A DNA stretch of 64,000 nucleotides from Desulfobacterales bacterium (GTDB lineage Bacteria > Desulfobacterota > Desulfobacteria > Desulfobacterales > Desulfosarcinaceae). The stretch lies in assembly GCA_016218685.1 (NCBI GenBank), contig JACRDD010000042.1, positions 33,907 to 97,906 on the forward strand. Reading direction: 5' to 3'. Positions within the stretch are counted from its first letter, which is position 1. The number at the start of each line of letters is the position of its first letter. The notes beneath the pieces are model-generated. The model ran no database searches. It saw only the letters and a list, made by a program, of their open reading frames with translations, and was not told the origin of the DNA. A program made the translations under genes and the position numbers. Below, piece after piece: positions 51,834 to 62,882 of the stretch.

Positions 51834-52220
51834 TCAAACCCGGCGACGCTTCGGGGGACGGCATCCATTGTGCGGAATGGGCGTAACATCCTTAATCTGC
51901 GTGACATTAAATCCGGCGGCCTGCAATGAACGCAGGGCTGATTCTCTACCAGCTCCCGGGCCTTTCACGTAGACCTCCACATTGCGCATACCATGCTCGA
52001 TCGCTTTTTTGGCAGCGTCTTCAGCCGTGAGCTGAGCGGCAAAGGGAGTGCTTTTACGAGATCCCTTAAAACCCATAACGCCCGAGCTGGACCAGGAGAC
52101 CACATTGCCGGCGGTGTCGCTGATCGTGACAATGGTGTTGTTGAACGTCGATTGAATGTGCACGACACCATTGGCTACATTCTTCTTCTCTTTTTTCTTG
52201 GTACGCGTCTTTTTCGGCAT
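51834..52220 (-). CDS. rpsK: Ribosomal protein S11
   Basis: A 128-residue S11 with [20 protein letters not shown] near 19-38 and the C-terminal [13 protein letters not shown]. It binds the platform of the small subunit. It lies 26 bases after rpsM. Confidence 0.97.
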   Translation of the reverse strand: MPKKTRTKKKEKKNVANGVVHIQSTFNNTIVTISDTAGNVVSWSSSGVMGFKGSRKSTPFAAQLTAEDAAKKAIEHGMRNVEVYVKGPGAGRESALRSLQAAGFNVTQIKDVTPIPHNGCRPPKRRRV

Positions 52221-52246
52221 TTGCTATATCCTCAAAGCATTCGATT

Positions 52247-52630
52247 CTATTTCTTCTTAACCGCGCCTTTTTTCTTGATGGCGGAGCGTTTCGGACCTTT
52301 GCGCGTGCGCGCATTGGTTTTCGTCCTCTGTCCATTGACCGGTAAACCGCGCCGGTGACGAAGCCCGCGATAGCACCCCAGGTCCATGAGACGCTTGATA
52401 TTCATGGAAATTTCTGTGCGCAGCTCGCCCTCTACCTTGCATGTGCCATCGATCACCTTGCGGATGTTATTGACTTCAGCATCCGTTAGATCGTCGGTGA
52501 GAGTGTTGGGATCGACATTCGAATCTTTTAGAATTCTGTTGGACATGGCGCGACCTATTCCGTAAATATAGGTCAGTCCGATTTCGATCCTTTTGCGCCT
52601 AGGTAAGTCTACACCCGCAATTCGTGCCAA
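52247..52630 (-). CDS. rpsM: Ribosomal protein S13
   Basis: A 127-residue S13: N-terminal [19 protein letters not shown], then [20 protein letters not shown] and the C-terminal [18 protein letters not shown]. It contacts the large subunit through the B1 bridges. It lies 30 bases after rpmJ. Confidence 0.97.
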   Translation of the reverse strand: MARIAGVDLPRRKRIEIGLTYIYGIGRAMSNRILKDSNVDPNTLTDDLTDAEVNNIRKVIDGTCKVEGELRTEISMNIKRLMDLGCYRGLRHRRGLPVNGQRTKTNARTRKGPKRSAIKKKGAVKKK

Positions 52631-52660
52631 AGCGAATCCTCCTCTAAAACATCAAAACGC

Positions 52661-52774
52661 TTAACCTTGTCTTTGCTTATGACGCTTGTTTTCGCAAATG
52701 ACTCTCAATACGCCTTTTCGGCGAACGATTTTGCATTTGCTGCATATTTTCTTTATGGACGTCCTGACCTTCAT
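52661..52774 (-). CDS. rpmJ: Ribosomal protein L36
   Basis: A 37-residue protein, [20 protein letters not shown] to its end KRHKQRQG, that is the zinc-binding L36 form (CxxC at 11-14, then C and H near 27-32). It lies between infA and rpsM, the normal place. It is small enough to be missed by size cut-offs. Confidence 0.96.
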   Translation of the reverse strand: MKVRTSIKKICSKCKIVRRKGVLRVICENKRHKQRQG

Positions 52775-52850
52775 TGCCTTTAACTCCTATGCTCCATTGG
52801 TCCGGCTTAAAATCACTCGCGTGTTCCGCGCCGCTAAAATATAGATAAAT

Positions 52851-53069
52851 CTATTTCGACCGATAAGTGATCCTGCCGCGACTCAGATCATAAGGCGATA
52901 ACTCAACCGTGACTTTGTCGCCAGGAAGAATTTTTATGAAATGCATGCGCATTTTGCCGCTGATGTGGGCCAGGACTTGATGCTTGTTCTCCAGCTCCAC
53001 TTTGAACATGGCATTAGGCAGCGTTTCCAAAACGATACCTTCTACCCGTATCGGCTCTTCCTTGGCCAT
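52851..53069 (-). CDS. infA: Translation initiation factor IF-1
   Basis: A 72-residue OB-fold protein: [40 protein letters not shown] and a C-terminal [16 protein letters not shown]. It lies directly after secY here because map and adk, often found between them, are absent. Confidence 0.97.
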   Translation of the reverse strand: MAKEEPIRVEGIVLETLPNAMFKVELENKHQVLAHISGKMRMHFIKILPGDKVTVELSPYDLSRGRITYRSK

Positions 53070-53128
53070 CGATCCCCCTGGTCCTTATCAAACTACCTGT
53101 CATCGACTCCCAAAAAAGGCAGCGCTAA

Positions 53129-54439
53129 TTACCTGCGACCTTTGATGCTGCCTTTTTTCAGAAATCCTTCGTAGTGCCGCGTCAGCATATGCGACTCCAT
53201 CTGTGCGATGGTGTCTATGGCTACGCCGACAACGATTAGCAATGCCGTCCCTCCAAAATAGAAAGGGACATGGGCCTTGGCGATCAACAAAGTTGGCAGC
53301 ACGCAAACCAAAGAGACATAGACAGCGCCACCAAGGGTGATCCGGGTAAGCACTCGGTCGATGTAGTCGGCAGTACGCTTCCCCGGGCGGATGCCAGGAA
53401 TGAAGCCGCCATGTTTTTTCATGTTTTCGGCTACATCCACTGGGTTAAAAGTCACAGCCGTGTAGAAGTAGCAGAAAAAAATGATGAAAGCAACGTAAAG
53501 CAAACTGTACCAGAGGCTACCCGGGTGAAAGGCGTCTGCGATGCTCTTCAACCATGAAACTTGCGCGAATTGGGCGATGGTGGCCGGAAACATAATTATC
53601 GACGATGCAAATATCGGTGGAATAACACCGGCCGAATTGATCTTAAGCGGCAAATGGGTGCTCTGTCCTCCGTACATCCGTCTTCCGACAACGCGCTTGG
53701 CATATTGCACAGGAATGCGTCGCTGCCCCTGCTCGACAAAAATAATGACGCCGATTACCAAGACCATGAAGATCGCGATTACAATCAGCGTAAAGATCCC
53801 CATTTCCTCCTGCTGCACCAGACGAAGCGTGTTGGCTACTGCGCCGGGCATACGAGCAACGATACCTGCAAATATGATCAGGGATATGCCATTGCCAATC
53901 CCGCGCTCGGTAATTTGCTCTCCAAGCCACATAATAAAGGCAGTTCCAGCCGTAAGCGTAATAACGGTCATCAGCCGGAAGTCCCAACCGCCATCGAAGA
54001 CCACTGCCGCGCCTGTAGGCGATCGCATCCCCTCCAAACCGATGGCTATGCCAAGCCCTTGGACGATGCTCAATACGATGGTGCCATAGCGCGTGTATTG
54101 AGTGATCTTTTTTTGGCCTTGCTCACCCTCTTTCTTCAGCTCTTCCAGATGGGGAACCACCATGGTCAACAATTGCAGGATGATCGAGGCGCTGATGTAG
54201 GGCATAATCCCCAGGGCAAATACCGACAACTGCTCCAACGCGCCGCCGGTAAACATGTTGAAAACCCCAAAGATCGTACCCTGCATAGCATCGAAGTAGG
54301 ATTTTAATGCTGCGGCGTCGACGCCTGGTGTCGGCACATAAACGCCAATGCGATACACGACCAGTAACGCGGCAGTGTAAAAAAGACGCTTGCGCAGTTC
54401 AGGGATCTTGAAAACATTTCCGAATCCGCTGCCGACCAT
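53129..54439 (-). CDS. secY: Preprotein translocase subunit SecY
   Basis: A 436-residue, 10-span membrane protein forming the protein-conducting channel with SecE and SecG. Family stretches are [20 protein letters not shown] near 60-80, [20 protein letters not shown] near 170-190 and the cytoplasmic loop [11 protein letters not shown] near 245. Start is directly after the rplO stop. Confidence 0.97.
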   Translation of the reverse strand: MVGSGFGNVFKIPELRKRLFYTAALLVVYRIGVYVPTPGVDAAALKSYFDAMQGTIFGVFNMFTGGALEQLSVFALGIMPYISASIILQLLTMVVPHLEELKKEGEQGQKKITQYTRYGTIVLSIVQGLGIAIGLEGMRSPTGAAVVFDGGWDFRLMTVITLTAGTAFIMWLGEQITERGIGNGISLIIFAGIVARMPGAVANTLRLVQQEEMGIFTLIVIAIFMVLVIGVIIFVEQGQRRIPVQYAKRVVGRRMYGGQSTHLPLKINSAGVIPPIFASSIIMFPATIAQFAQVSWLKSIADAFHPGSLWYSLLYVAFIIFFCYFYTAVTFNPVDVAENMKKHGGFIPGIRPGKRTADYIDRVLTRITLGGAVYVSLVCVLPTLLIAKAHVPFYFGGTALLIVVGVAIDTIAQMESHMLTRHYEGFLKKGSIKGRR

Positions 54440-54880
54440 TTAGATTACCTCTACACTGCCTCCGGCCGCTTCGATTTTTTCCTTAGCGCTGCGGCTGATG
54501 GCGTTGAGTTTAACCGTTAGGGCCACACCGATATCGCCATGACCAAGCAACTTGATCCCGTCGTGCCGCCCCTTGAGTAAGCCGAATCTCACCAGCGCAG
54601 CTTCGTCGACCAGCATGCCGGCATCGAAACGCGCGAGGTCGCTCACATTCACGATCGCGAATTCTTTCTTGAAAATATTGGTAAATCCGCGCTTTGGCAG
54701 CCTGCGGTGCAACGGCATCTGGCCGCCTTCCCAGCCTGGGCGAATTCCGGGTCCACTTCTGGCTTTTTGGCCCTTAGAACCGCGACCAGCGGTTTTACCC
54801 CAGCCGGATCCTACCCCGCGGCCTTTGCGCTGCCGCTCCTTGGTTGCGCCTTTGGCCGGTTTCAGTTCATGCAACTTCAT
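54440..54880 (-). CDS. rplO: Ribosomal protein L15
   Basis: A 146-residue L15 with the glycine-rich N-terminus [19 protein letters not shown] (about 20-38) and [20 protein letters not shown]. Its start overlaps the rpmD stop as ATGA. Confidence 0.97.
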   Translation of the reverse strand: MKLHELKPAKGATKERQRKGRGVGSGWGKTAGRGSKGQKARSGPGIRPGWEGGQMPLHRRLPKRGFTNIFKKEFAIVNVSDLARFDAGMLVDEAALVRFGLLKGRHDGIKLLGHGDIGVALTVKLNAISRSAKEKIEAAGGSVEVI

Positions 54881-55065
54881 GGCTTGATCTCCTCAGCCTC
54901 TATCAGGTGCGATACCTTTTGAATCATACCCCGGATGGCCGGTGTATTTTCCAACTGGACTGTCTTGTTCATTTTGGTAAGGCCCATGCCCCGCAACACT
55001 TCGCGATGCTTTTCGGGCCGGCCGATCATGCTTCTTCTCAGGGTTACCTTTATTTTACCAGCCAT
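54877..55065 (-). CDS. rpmD: Ribosomal protein L30
   Basis: A 62-residue L30: [20 protein letters not shown] then [16 protein letters not shown] core (here [19 protein letters not shown]) and [11 protein letters not shown]. It lies 15 bases after rpsE and overlaps rplO by four bases. Confidence 0.96.
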   Translation of the reverse strand: MAGKIKVTLRRSMIGRPEKHREVLRGMGLTKMNKTVQLENTPAIRGMIQKVSHLIEAEEIKP

Positions 55066-55080
55066 GTGCGTCGTTCCTAT

Positions 55081-55578
55081 CTATCTGAGGTCGGCCGCTT
55101 GCAGTCCACGCCGCGCAGCCACTTGTTCCGTGCTTTGCAGATTTCGTAAACCTTCAATGGTCGCCTTCACCACGTTGTGCGGGTTGCTGGTTCCCATGCA
55201 TTTGGTCAGGATGTTCTGAATGCCGACTGCTTCGAGAACGGCACGTACCGCGCCGCCGGCGATCACACCTGTTCCTTCCATAGCCGGTTTAAGCATAACC
55301 CGACCGGCACCGAAACGACCGATAACTTGATACGGGATAGTGCCTTCTTTTACAGGCACCTGAATCATGCTCTTCTTGGCTTTTTCGACGCCCTTTCGGA
55401 TTGCCTCGGGTACTTCCCCGGCCTTCCCCAGTCCGCAGCCCACATTTCCTCGGCCATCGCCGACCACGACAATGGCGCTGAAGCTGAAACGCCGTCCACC
55501 TTTGACGACTTTAGCGACTCGGCTGATATGGACGACTTTGTCGATTAATTGGGTTTCATCAATTTCTTGCTTAAACAA
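55081..55578 (-). CDS. rpsE: Ribosomal protein S5
   Basis: A 165-residue S5 with [20 protein letters not shown] near 15-34, [20 protein letters not shown] near 49-68 and [20 protein letters not shown] near 90-109. It appears to start with TTG at 55578, 7 bases after GGAGG. S5 helps maintain decoding accuracy. Confidence 0.96.
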   Translation of the reverse strand: MFKQEIDETQLIDKVVHISRVAKVVKGGRRFSFSAIVVVGDGRGNVGCGLGKAGEVPEAIRKGVEKAKKSMIQVPVKEGTIPYQVIGRFGAGRVMLKPAMEGTGVIAGGAVRAVLEAVGIQNILTKCMGTSNPHNVVKATIEGLRNLQSTEQVAARRGLQAADLR

Positions 55579-55618
55579 GGGCTTTCCTCCTTATGCGCTA
55601 TGCGCCCCCAGACTAAAA

Positions 55619-55987
55619 CTAGAAGTCCAGGCCAGCTTCTCTTGCTCCGTCCGATACGGCTTTAACACGACCATGATACAAAAAACCGTTCCGATCAAAG
55701 ACAACTTTCTTGATGCCCTTTTCCAAAGCGCGCTGTGCAACGAGTTTTCCGATGAAGGCCGCTGCAGCCACTTTGCTCGCAAATTTAGGCTGCTCCTTAA
55801 AGGAGCCCTCGACACTAGACGCTGTTACCAAGGTGCTGCCGGCCCGGTCATCGACAATCTGAGCGTATACGTGGCGCGCGCTTCTGAAAACGGTCAACCG
55901 CGGTCTTTCGGGCGTTCCTGAAATCTTCTTACGGATGCGCGTCTTGCGCTTTGCTCGTGCGACTAACTTTGATTTTGTAGTACTCAT
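55619..55987 (-). CDS. rplR: Ribosomal protein L18
   Basis: A 122-residue L18, a 5S rRNA binder, with [20 protein letters not shown] near 20-39 and [20 protein letters not shown] near 96-115. I start it at the ATG at 55987; the frame extends four codons further upstream to a GTG. Confidence 0.96.
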   Translation of the reverse strand: MSTTKSKLVARAKRKTRIRKKISGTPERPRLTVFRSARHVYAQIVDDRAGSTLVTASSVEGSFKEQPKFASKVAAAAFIGKLVAQRALEKGIKKVVFDRNGFLYHGRVKAVSDGAREAGLDF

Positions 55988-56066
55988 GATGATCCCCACC
56001 TGCGTTCTTTGAGAACGCCATTAAGATAAGGTCTTCTGCTAACGCATGCGTCACGTCGTGCAGATT

Positions 56067-56606
56067 TTACTTTGTTCCGGTTTTACCGGCCTTGCGTTGA
56101 ATATGCTCTTCAGCGTATTTGATGCCTTTCCCCTTGTAGGGCTCAGGTGGCCGCAACTGACGAATACGTGCCGCGGTCTGCCCCAGGAGGTGCTTGTCGA
56201 TGCCAGCCAGTTTTACCACGTTGTTCTTTTCAACGGCGGCCGTAATGCCTTCGGGCAATGGGAAGCTGACAGGATGCGAAAATCCCAAGTTGAACAAAAG
56301 GCTCTTTCCTTTTGATTCGGCACGGTAACCGATGCCGTTGATCTCAAGCACCCGCTCATAGCCTTTACTGACGCCCTTCACCATGCTGGCAACGATGCTG
56401 CGGGTCATGCCCTGAAGCGCGCGGGTTTTTCGGTCATCGATCTTCATGGTGACATCAATCCGATCTTTTTCTATCTTCAGATCGATGGCAGGGTGCATGC
56501 TGTGCGTCAATTTGCCGTTTTTCCCCTGGACCGTTACCATTCCGTCTTTTACCGAGACCATGGTTTTTTCGGGCACCTGGATTGGCTTTTTACCTACTCG
56601 CGACAT
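56067..56606 (-). CDS. rplF: Ribosomal protein L6
   Basis: A 179-residue L6: MSRVGKKPIQVPEKTMVSVK at the start and LRPPEPYKGKGIKYAEEHIQ at the end, the classical C-terminal signature. It lies near the sarcin-ricin region of 23S rRNA. The ATG at 56606 matches the family start; six more codons are open upstream. Confidence 0.97.
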   Translation of the reverse strand: MSRVGKKPIQVPEKTMVSVKDGMVTVQGKNGKLTHSMHPAIDLKIEKDRIDVTMKIDDRKTRALQGMTRSIVASMVKGVSKGYERVLEINGIGYRAESKGKSLLFNLGFSHPVSFPLPEGITAAVEKNNVVKLAGIDKHLLGQTAARIRQLRPPEPYKGKGIKYAEEHIQRKAGKTGTK

Positions 56607-56724
56607 CTTCTCCACCTCTGTCATACTTTCGGCTGCCTAGGCCAACTGCCTTCGACAGACACCGGTATGGATCATGTTCGGTTTCGCTTCTTCTTCGTAT
56701 CTGCACCTAAGTCGTTGTCGACGC

Positions 56725-57123
56725 TTAGAACATAGTGCAGAGGACTTCGCCGCCGACGTTTTCTTTCCGCGCTTGTTTGTCGGTAAGGATACCTTTGGAA
56801 GTCGACAAAATAGCGATGCCCATGCCGTTGTAGATGGGCCTCACATCGCTGGCGCTCGAATAGATACGACGGGACGGTTTGCTTACGCTCCGCATTTCGA
56901 AGATCACGTGGGACTGATTATCCCCGTACTTCAAATAGACTCTCAGTATCCCCTGCTTGCCGTCTTTGATGAACTTGTAGTTGCGGATAAACCCTTCGCT
57001 CTTCATGACTTTTGCAAGCTCGGTCTTGATCTTGGAGCCGGGGATATCTACGCTGTTCATTTTCGCTTTACCGGCGTTGCGGATCCGGGTCAGCATGTCG
57101 GCAATTGGATCGGTGATCGCCAT
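56725..57123 (-). CDS. rpsH: Ribosomal protein S8
   Basis: A 132-residue S8: DPIADMLTRIRNAGKAKMNS near 5-24 and the C-terminal GIAILSTSKGILTDKQARKE. It binds the central domain of 16S rRNA and, in E. coli, represses the spc operon. Confidence 0.97.
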   Translation of the reverse strand: MAITDPIADMLTRIRNAGKAKMNSVDIPGSKIKTELAKVMKSEGFIRNYKFIKDGKQGILRVYLKYGDNQSHVIFEMRSVSKPSRRIYSSASDVRPIYNGMGIAILSTSKGILTDKQARKENVGGEVLCTMF

Positions 57124-57194
57124 CTTATTCTCCGTTTACTAAAAAAGTCTTATGCACTATTTGCTAGCCGGTGATTTCGCGTAATGCGTGTCGC

Positions 57195-57380
57195 CTACCA
57201 GCTCGATTTGACCACACCCGGCAATTTGCCCTGGGATGCCATATTGCGAAAACAGATACGGCAAATCCCGAATTTTCGGATAAATGCGCGCGGCCGACCA
57301 CACAGAGGGCAACGGTTGTAGGCCCGTACGCTGAACTTAGGTTTGCGCAGCGCTTTCAATCGTAATGATGTCTTAGCCAA
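57195..57380 (-). CDS. rpsN: Ribosomal protein S14, zinc-binding form
   Basis: A 61-residue S14 of the short zinc-binding type, with [20 protein letters not shown] carrying the CxxC...CxxC ligands (residues about 24-43). Half the length of the zinc-free E. coli S14. Confidence 0.97.
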   Translation of the reverse strand: MAKTSLRLKALRKPKFSVRAYNRCPLCGRPRAFIRKFGICRICFRNMASQGKLPGVVKSSW

Positions 57381-57401
57381 AACTTCCTCCTTACGGTCTC
57401 T

Positions 57402-57941
57402 CTATTTGCGGAAAGGCATCCCCAATAAGCCTAGCAGTTCCCGGCCTTCATCGTCACTCTTGGCTGTGGTCACAATGCTGATGTTCATTCCCTTGATATC
57501 TTCGATCTTATCGTAGTCGATCTCAGGGAAAATGATGTGCTCTTTGATTCCCAGCGAGTAATTGCCGGCCCCGTCAAAAGCTTTGGGAGAGACCCCCCTA
57601 AAGTCACGAACACGCGGCAGAGCGACATTGACGAGTTTACTCAGAAAATCAAACATACGCTTGCGCCGCAGGGTGACCATCACGCCGATGGGCATTCCGG
57701 TACGCAGTTTGAATGCTGCAATGGATTTTTTAGCTCTGGTTACCACCGGCCGTTGTCCGGCGATACTCATCAGCTCTTCGACCGCCGCATCAATAATCTT
57801 GATGTTCTGGATAGCCTGCCCCAAGCCCATGTTCAGAACGATCTTCTCCAGCTTTGGTATCTGGTGAACATTGGCGTAATTAAACTTTTCTTTGAGCTTC
57901 GGGACGACCTGCTCTTCATAGTATGTTTGAAGCTGTGACAT
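57402..57941 (-). CDS. rplE: Ribosomal protein L5
   Basis: A 179-residue L5 (5S rRNA binder) with [20 protein letters not shown] near 27-46, [20 protein letters not shown] near 69-88 and [20 protein letters not shown] near 140-159. The ATG at 57941 follows GGAGGAG; a longer frame was not used. Confidence 0.97.
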   Translation of the reverse strand: MSQLQTYYEEQVVPKLKEKFNYANVHQIPKLEKIVLNMGLGQAIQNIKIIDAAVEELMSIAGQRPVVTRAKKSIAAFKLRTGMPIGVMVTLRRKRMFDFLSKLVNVALPRVRDFRGVSPKAFDGAGNYSLGIKEHIIFPEIDYDKIEDIKGMNISIVTTAKSDDEGRELLGLLGMPFRK

Positions 57942-57978
57942 TCCACTCCTCCGCAAGTGGTGCCTGCGATGAGATCAA

Positions 57979-58308
57979 TCAAGCGTCGATCTGCTCATTG
58001 CATTTGCGGCACACGCGCACCTTTTTGCCGTCTTCGAGCTGTTGCATCTTGATACGGACCGGTTTAACGCATTTGTTGCACATCAGCATGACATTGGACC
58101 AATCTAGCGGCGCTTCGCTCTCGACGATGCCGCCTTGGCGGTTCTGCGCCGTAGGTCGCTTGTGCCGTTTAACCATGTTGACGTGTTCCACCAGGATGCG
58201 CTGCTTTTTGCGGTCCACTTTGAGGACTTTACCGATCTTGCCATTGTCTTTGCCGGTAATGACCTTGACCTTGTCATCTTTCTTGAGTTTGCACTTATAT
58301 CTTTCCAT
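57979..58308 (-). CDS. rplX: Ribosomal protein L24 with zinc ribbon
   Basis: A 109-residue L24: KKDDKVKVITGKDNGKIGKV near 9-28 (KOW motif), with a C-terminal CNKC...CRKC pair that could bind zinc. The ATG at 58308 gives the family start MERYKCKL. Confidence 0.97.
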   Translation of the reverse strand: MERYKCKLKKDDKVKVITGKDNGKIGKVLKVDRKKQRILVEHVNMVKRHKRPTAQNRQGGIVESEAPLDWSNVMLMCNKCVKPVRIKMQQLEDGKKVRVCRKCNEQIDA

Positions 58309-58325
58309 GTGGATTGACTCCATCG

Positions 58326-58694
58326 CTAGATGACCTCAGGGGCCAGCGAAACGATTTTCATAAAGCGTTTGGCGCGAAGTTCGCGAGCCACGGGTCCGAA
58401 AATGCGGGTCCCCAAAGGTTCGCGTTGGTTGTTGATCAGCACAGCCGAGTTATCGTCAAAACGAATATAGGAACCATCAGGCCGTCGGACTTCTTTCGAA
58501 GTTCGCACCACCACGGCCTTATGCACATCTCCTTTTTTCACTTTGGCGTTTGGAATGGCGTCTTTAACCGAAACAACGATCACATCGCCCAGGCTGGCGT
58601 ATCGGCGTCGGGAACCCCCAAGTACCTTGATGCAGTATAGTACGCGGGCGCCTGAATTGTCTGCAACAGTTAGTCTAGTTTCGCTCTGAATCAT
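58326..58694 (-). CDS. rplN: Ribosomal protein L14
   Basis: A 122-residue L14, starting [20 protein letters not shown] and ending with the highly conserved [20 protein letters not shown]. It sits at the subunit interface near L19. Confidence 0.97.
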   Translation of the reverse strand: MIQSETRLTVADNSGARVLYCIKVLGGSRRRYASLGDVIVVSVKDAIPNAKVKKGDVHKAVVVRTSKEVRRPDGSYIRFDDNSAVLINNQREPLGTRIFGPVARELRAKRFMKIVSLAPEVI

Positions 58695-58712
58695 CTTCTT
58701 ATCCCTTTATGG

Positions 58713-58973
58713 TTAGACGGCTTTCTCGATGATACGGCTGACCCGCCAGCGCTTGGTTTTACTCAAAGGCCTGGATTCAGTGATGAGCACCCGGTCCCCA
58801 ATGCCACACGCATTGGCAGTATCGTGGGCCACATATTTGTGCTGGCGCCGAATAAACTTCTTATATAAAGGATGCTTTACCAACCGCTCGGATACGACGA
58901 CCACCGTTTTATCCATTTTATTGCTGACGATGGTACCGACCACCTGCCGTTTTGTTCCACGTGTCTTTTCCAT
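58713..58973 (-). CDS. rpsQ: Ribosomal protein S17
   Basis: An 86-residue OB-fold S17 with [20 protein letters not shown] near 7-26 and the C-terminal [20 protein letters not shown]. It lies 8 bases after rpmC. Confidence 0.97.
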   Translation of the reverse strand: MEKTRGTKRQVVGTIVSNKMDKTVVVVSERLVKHPLYKKFIRRQHKYVAHDTANACGIGDRVLITESRPLSKTKRWRVSRIIEKAV

Positions 58974-58981
58974 ATGCGCCC

Positions 58982-59191
58982 CTAATTATTCGTCTTCATG
59001 GGGTTATGCGCCAACTCGGTGAGCACCGTGTTTATACGCGCGATATCTTTCCGGGTCTGGTTCATTTTGCGCGGGTTCTCGAGTTGGCTGATCCCCTTTT
59101 GAAAGCGCAGGTTAAATAGCTCATGCTTCAGATCGCCAAGCTTGCGCTTCAACTCTTCAGAACTGAGCGCGCGTACTTCGTTGATCTTCAT
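58982..59191 (-). CDS. rpmC: Ribosomal protein L29
   Basis: A 69-residue helical L29: [20 protein letters not shown] and [13 protein letters not shown]. Its ATG overlaps the rplP stop as ATGA, so translation is coupled. Confidence 0.97.
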   Translation of the reverse strand: MKINEVRALSSEELKRKLGDLKHELFNLRFQKGISQLENPRKMNQTRKDIARINTVLTELAHNPMKTNN

Positions 59192-59604
59192 ATTGTTTCG
59201 CTCCTCTCCACAAATCGGGTCTTCACCGCGAGTTTGTGCGCGGCCAACCGAAGCGCTTCCTGGGCCATCTCTTTAGTAACGCCCGACATTTCGTAAAGTA
59301 CAAGCCCCGGGCGAATAACGGCGACCCACATTTCAGGCGCGCCTTTTCCCTTGCCCATGCGGACCTCCGCGGGCTTCTTGGTCAACGGCTTGTCCGGAAA
59401 GATGCGGATCCAAATTTTTCCGCCGCGCTTGACGTGCCGGGTCATGGCAATACGGGCTGCTTCAATCTGTTTGGCGCTGATGTAACCGCAATCAACAGCC
59501 TGCAGTCCGTATTCTCCAAAATTGAGGTTCGCGCCGCGACGAGCCGTCCCTCGCATTTTGCCTTTCATCATTTTGCGGAACTTGACCTTTTTAGGGCTTA
59601 ACAT
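59188..59604 (-). CDS. rplP: Ribosomal protein L16
   Basis: A 138-residue L16, starting [20 protein letters not shown] and containing [20 protein letters not shown] near 82-101. I use the ATG at 59604; three more codons are open upstream. Confidence 0.97.
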   Translation of the reverse strand: MLSPKKVKFRKMMKGKMRGTARRGANLNFGEYGLQAVDCGYISAKQIEAARIAMTRHVKRGGKIWIRIFPDKPLTKKPAEVRMGKGKGAPEMWVAVIRPGLVLYEMSGVTKEMAQEALRLAAHKLAVKTRFVERSETI

Positions 59605-59678
59605 ATCCACCACTCTCCTGGTTCAACGCAATAGCACATCAGATGACTACGCGTTTGGGCCGCTTCAATCCGCCCAGG

Positions 59679-60329
59679 TTACCCCTGAACTTGCGGTTCT
59701 TCCTTCTTGAGGATTTCTCCCTTGAAGATGTATACTTTTACACCGATGGCGCCATAGGTCGTGCGGGCTTCGGTGAACCCATAATCTATGTCTGCACGCA
59801 GGGTATGCAGCGGTACCCGTCCTTCTCGATACCACTCTCGTCGAGCCATTTCCGCGCCACCCAAGCGCCCGGAGCAGATAATCTTCACTCCTTGAGCGCC
59901 GAAGCGCATCGCGGAAGTAACGCCTCTTTTCATCGCGCGACGGAAGGCAACGCGTCTTTCGATCTGCATGGCGACATTTTCCGCTACCAGTTGGGCGTCA
60001 ATTTCCGGCTTGCGCACCTCCTGGATATCGATCATAACTTCTTGAGACACGGTCTTTTCTATGTCCTGCTTGAGCCTTTCTATCTCGGATCCTTTTTTAC
60101 CGATGACGATTCCCGGTCGCGCCGTGTAGATCCTGAGGCGGATACGTTTGGCTGAGCGCTCTATTTCGATGCGGGAAACTCCGGCATGAAACAGCTTTTT
60201 CTTCACAAAGTTGCGCAGTTTTGAATCCTGCTGAATGTATTCGCCATATTTCTTATCCGCGAACCACCGGGATTCCCATGTTTTTACGATACCCAGCCTT
60301 AATCCAATGGGGTTTACTTTCTGGCCCAA
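59679..60329 (-). CDS. rpsC: Ribosomal protein S3
   Basis: A 216-residue S3 with a KH domain ([20 protein letters not shown] near 73-92) and the C-terminal [20 protein letters not shown]. It lines the mRNA entry site. It starts [14 protein letters not shown]. Confidence 0.97.
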   Translation of the reverse strand: MGQKVNPIGLRLGIVKTWESRWFADKKYGEYIQQDSKLRNFVKKKLFHAGVSRIEIERSAKRIRLRIYTARPGIVIGKKGSEIERLKQDIEKTVSQEVMIDIQEVRKPEIDAQLVAENVAMQIERRVAFRRAMKRGVTSAMRFGAQGVKIICSGRLGGAEMARREWYREGRVPLHTLRADIDYGFTEARTTYGAIGVKVYIFKGEILKKEEPQVQG

Positions 60330-60347
60330 GCTTTTACCTCCTCCTGG

Positions 60348-60686
60348 TTACAACGACGCATCGGTGAGGATCACCGTCACATGGCTTGTTCTTTTCAAGA
60401 TGCGGGTTCCGCGACCGCGGGCACGTGCCGCGAAACGCTTGAGCAATGGTCCGCCGTCGGCGATAAGATTGCTCACCACAAGATCGTCGATATCGACGTC
60501 CGGCATCTGTTCCGCGTTGGCCACCGCGGAGCGCAGCACTTTCTCGACAATGCCGGCGGCCTTTTGAGGCATAAATTTTATGGTGGCCAAGGCTTTCCCC
60601 ACCGGCTTGCCTTTGATGGCTTCAGCCATCCAACGCACTTTTTGCGGCGAGACGCGCACATATCGGGCGACTGCTTTAACCTGCAT
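60348..60686 (-). CDS. rplV: Ribosomal protein L22
   Basis: A 112-residue L22 with [20 protein letters not shown] near 10-29 and the exit-tunnel loop region [20 protein letters not shown] near 78-97. Confidence 0.97.
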   Translation of the reverse strand: MQVKAVARYVRVSPQKVRWMAEAIKGKPVGKALATIKFMPQKAAGIVEKVLRSAVANAEQMPDVDIDDLVVSNLIADGGPLLKRFAARARGRGTRILKRTSHVTVILTDASL

Positions 60687-60711
60687 GACTGCTACTCCTA
60701 TCTACCCTTGC

Positions 60712-60990
60712 CTATTTCTTTTTGGTTTTCTTGTCGGCAGCGTGACCGAAAAAGGTCCGAGTCGGCGAAAACTCGCCAAGCTTATGACCTACCATGTTTT
60801 CAGTAACAAACACGGGAATAAATTTGCGCCCATTGTGAACTGCCAGCGTGAGCCCTACCATCTCGGGCACGATCGTCGAACGCCTTGACCATGTCTTGAT
60901 AACACGATTGCTGCGAGTCTCCTGGGAGATCACGACTTTCTTCATCAAGCTGTCTTCAATGAACGGACCTTTTTTCAATGACCGTGGCAT
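60712..60990 (-). CDS. rpsS: Ribosomal protein S19
   Basis: A 92-residue S19: [20 protein letters not shown] at the start and [20 protein letters not shown] near 64-83. It contacts the A-site finger in the head of the small subunit. Confidence 0.97.
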   Translation of the reverse strand: MPRSLKKGPFIEDSLMKKVVISQETRSNRVIKTWSRRSTIVPEMVGLTLAVHNGRKFIPVFVTENMVGHKLGEFSPTRTFFGHAADKKTKKK

Positions 60991-61070
60991 AACTTCTCCT
61001 GTGCATCCATGCCTGTCCTTAGGCGCCGGATCGGGACTGCTCGTTCCGCCGCTTCGGCGCCGCGCGAGTA

Positions 61071-61892
61071 CTACCTTCTGCGTTTAACGATAAAACGATC
61101 GCTGGATTTGTTGTTGCGTGTACGATACCCCTTGGTGGGCATGCCCCATGGGGAACAGGGGTGGCGTCCACCAGACGAGCGGCCTTCACCACCACCCATG
61201 GGATGATCCACCGGGTTCATGGCAACGCCACGTACTTTTGGGCGGCGTCCTAACCAACGATTACGACCGGCCTTGCCCAGAGAGAGGTTTTCATGTTCCA
61301 CATTACCCAATTGTCCGATGGTCGCCTTGCACTTGAGCAGCACCATCCGAACTTCTCCGGAGGGCAACTTGACCAGAGCATAGCGGTCTTCCTTGGCCAT
61401 CAACTGAGCATATGTACCCGCGGCCCGGACGATTTGTCCGCCCTTGCCGAGGCGCAACTCGATATTGTGAATGTGGGTACCTAATGGAATATTTGCTAAC
61501 GGCAGAGCATTGCCAGGCTTGATATCGGCTTCGGGTCCTGACATGACTGCATCACCTACCTTCAGGTTGGCGGGCGCAAGTATGTAACGCTTTTCGCCGT
61601 CCACATAATTCAGCAAGGCGATACGGGCGCTGCGATTCGGGTCATACTCGATGGCCGCGACCTTGGCAGGGATGCTGTCCTTGTCGCGTTTAAAATCGAT
61701 GATGCGATAATAACGCTTGTGCCCGCCGCCTCGCCGTCGGGCAGTTACTCGACCATAGGAATTTCGGCCACCGCTGGATTTGCGTATCTTGATAAGACCT
61801 CTTTCGGGGCGATCCTTGGTGATCTCCTCGAAATCGTAGAAAGTCTGAAATCTGCGACCGGCCGATGTAGGTAGAACTCTTTTGATTCCCAT
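61071..61892 (-). CDS. rplB: Ribosomal protein L2
   Basis: A 273-residue L2 with [20 protein letters not shown] near 47-66 and the conserved [20 protein letters not shown] near 225-244, including the near-invariant histidine of the peptidyl-transferase region. Confidence 0.98.
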   Translation of the reverse strand: MGIKRVLPTSAGRRFQTFYDFEEITKDRPERGLIKIRKSSGGRNSYGRVTARRRGGGHKRYYRIIDFKRDKDSIPAKVAAIEYDPNRSARIALLNYVDGEKRYILAPANLKVGDAVMSGPEADIKPGNALPLANIPLGTHIHNIELRLGKGGQIVRAAGTYAQLMAKEDRYALVKLPSGEVRMVLLKCKATIGQLGNVEHENLSLGKAGRNRWLGRRPKVRGVAMNPVDHPMGGGEGRSSGGRHPCSPWGMPTKGYRTRNNKSSDRFIVKRRR

Positions 61893-61910
61893 TTCTAATA
61901 GCTCCTAGCG

Positions 61911-62198
61911 TTAGGCCCCTTCGAAGAATTCGATGCGCTCACCCGGCATCAGTTTGACGATGGCCTTCTTCCAGTTGCGGCGCTTACCTAAAATGCGTCC
62001 TCGCCTTTTGTATTTTCCCCTAACGTGCATGGTGTGGATGTCCGCAACCTTCACGTTAAATATCTTCTCAACCGCGCGCTGCACCTCGATGCGGTTTGCG
62101 CGTGGATCCACTTCGAAAGTGACCTGATTGCTCTTTTCTTTCTGGATATTGGTCTTTTCGGAGATGATCGGCCGTTTGATGATGTCGTAGTTGATCAT
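61911..62198 (-). CDS. rplW: Ribosomal protein L23
   Basis: A 95-residue L23 starting [20 protein letters not shown] and containing [20 protein letters not shown] near 49-68. It forms the docking site for trigger factor at the exit tunnel. The ATG overlaps the rplD stop as ATGA. Confidence 0.97.
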   Translation of the reverse strand: MINYDIIKRPIISEKTNIQKEKSNQVTFEVDPRANRIEVQRAVEKIFNVKVADIHTMHVRGKYKRRGRILGKRRNWKKAIVKLMPGERIEFFEGA

Positions 62199-62818
62199 GC
62201 CAGCAATCTCCCTTCGATGCCCGGGATGGCACCTTGAAGCAGAACAAGCTTTTCGTATTTAAGGATGTCGTACACGTTCAGCCCTTCGAGCCGCATGACT
62301 TTTACACCTGGAACGTTCCGGGACGAAAGCTCGAGGTTAAGGTTCTGTTCGGCCGTAACGATCAGAGCGTTGTACGCCTTAAGTGTTTCTACCGTTTTGA
62401 CGAATTCCTTGGTCTTGATCTTGGAAAGATCGAAGTTGTCCAGAATCATCAGCTCGGCTTCTTTGAGTTTGCATGTCAAGGCCATTTTAAGGGCTATCCG
62501 ACGCACCTTCTTTGGAATCTTCTGTTCGTACGAGCGCGGATGCGGTCCAAAAATGACGCCGCCGCCGCGCATCAACGGCGACTTTATATCCCCTCGCCGA
62601 GCACGACCAGTGCCTTTTTGCTTGTAAAGTTTGCGCGTTGAACCGGCCACATCATGACGATTCTTGACGTTGGCATTACCGCCACGCTTTTTTGCCAGCT
62701 GCGCCATGACCACTTGGTGTAGAACGGACTTTTTAACCGGCACGTCAAAAATTGCATCCGGAAGCTCGGCCTGGGATACTTTATTGCCCTCAATGTTGAT
62801 GACGTCTACAGTTGCCAT
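62195..62818 (-). CDS. rplD: Ribosomal protein L4
   Basis: A 207-residue L4 with [20 protein letters not shown] near 61-80 (the extended tunnel loop) and [20 protein letters not shown] near 90-109. In E. coli L4 represses the S10 operon. Confidence 0.97.
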   Translation of the reverse strand: MATVDVINIEGNKVSQAELPDAIFDVPVKKSVLHQVVMAQLAKKRGGNANVKNRHDVAGSTRKLYKQKGTGRARRGDIKSPLMRGGGVIFGPHPRSYEQKIPKKVRRIALKMALTCKLKEAELMILDNFDLSKIKTKEFVKTVETLKAYNALIVTAEQNLNLELSSRNVPGVKVMRLEGLNVYDILKYEKLVLLQGAIPGIEGRLLA

Positions 62819-62882
62819 ACTCTTCCTCGTTCGGAACCCGCGGGTTTTTTGAGCTAGTGCTGCCGCAGCGGGCCACCGGTTA

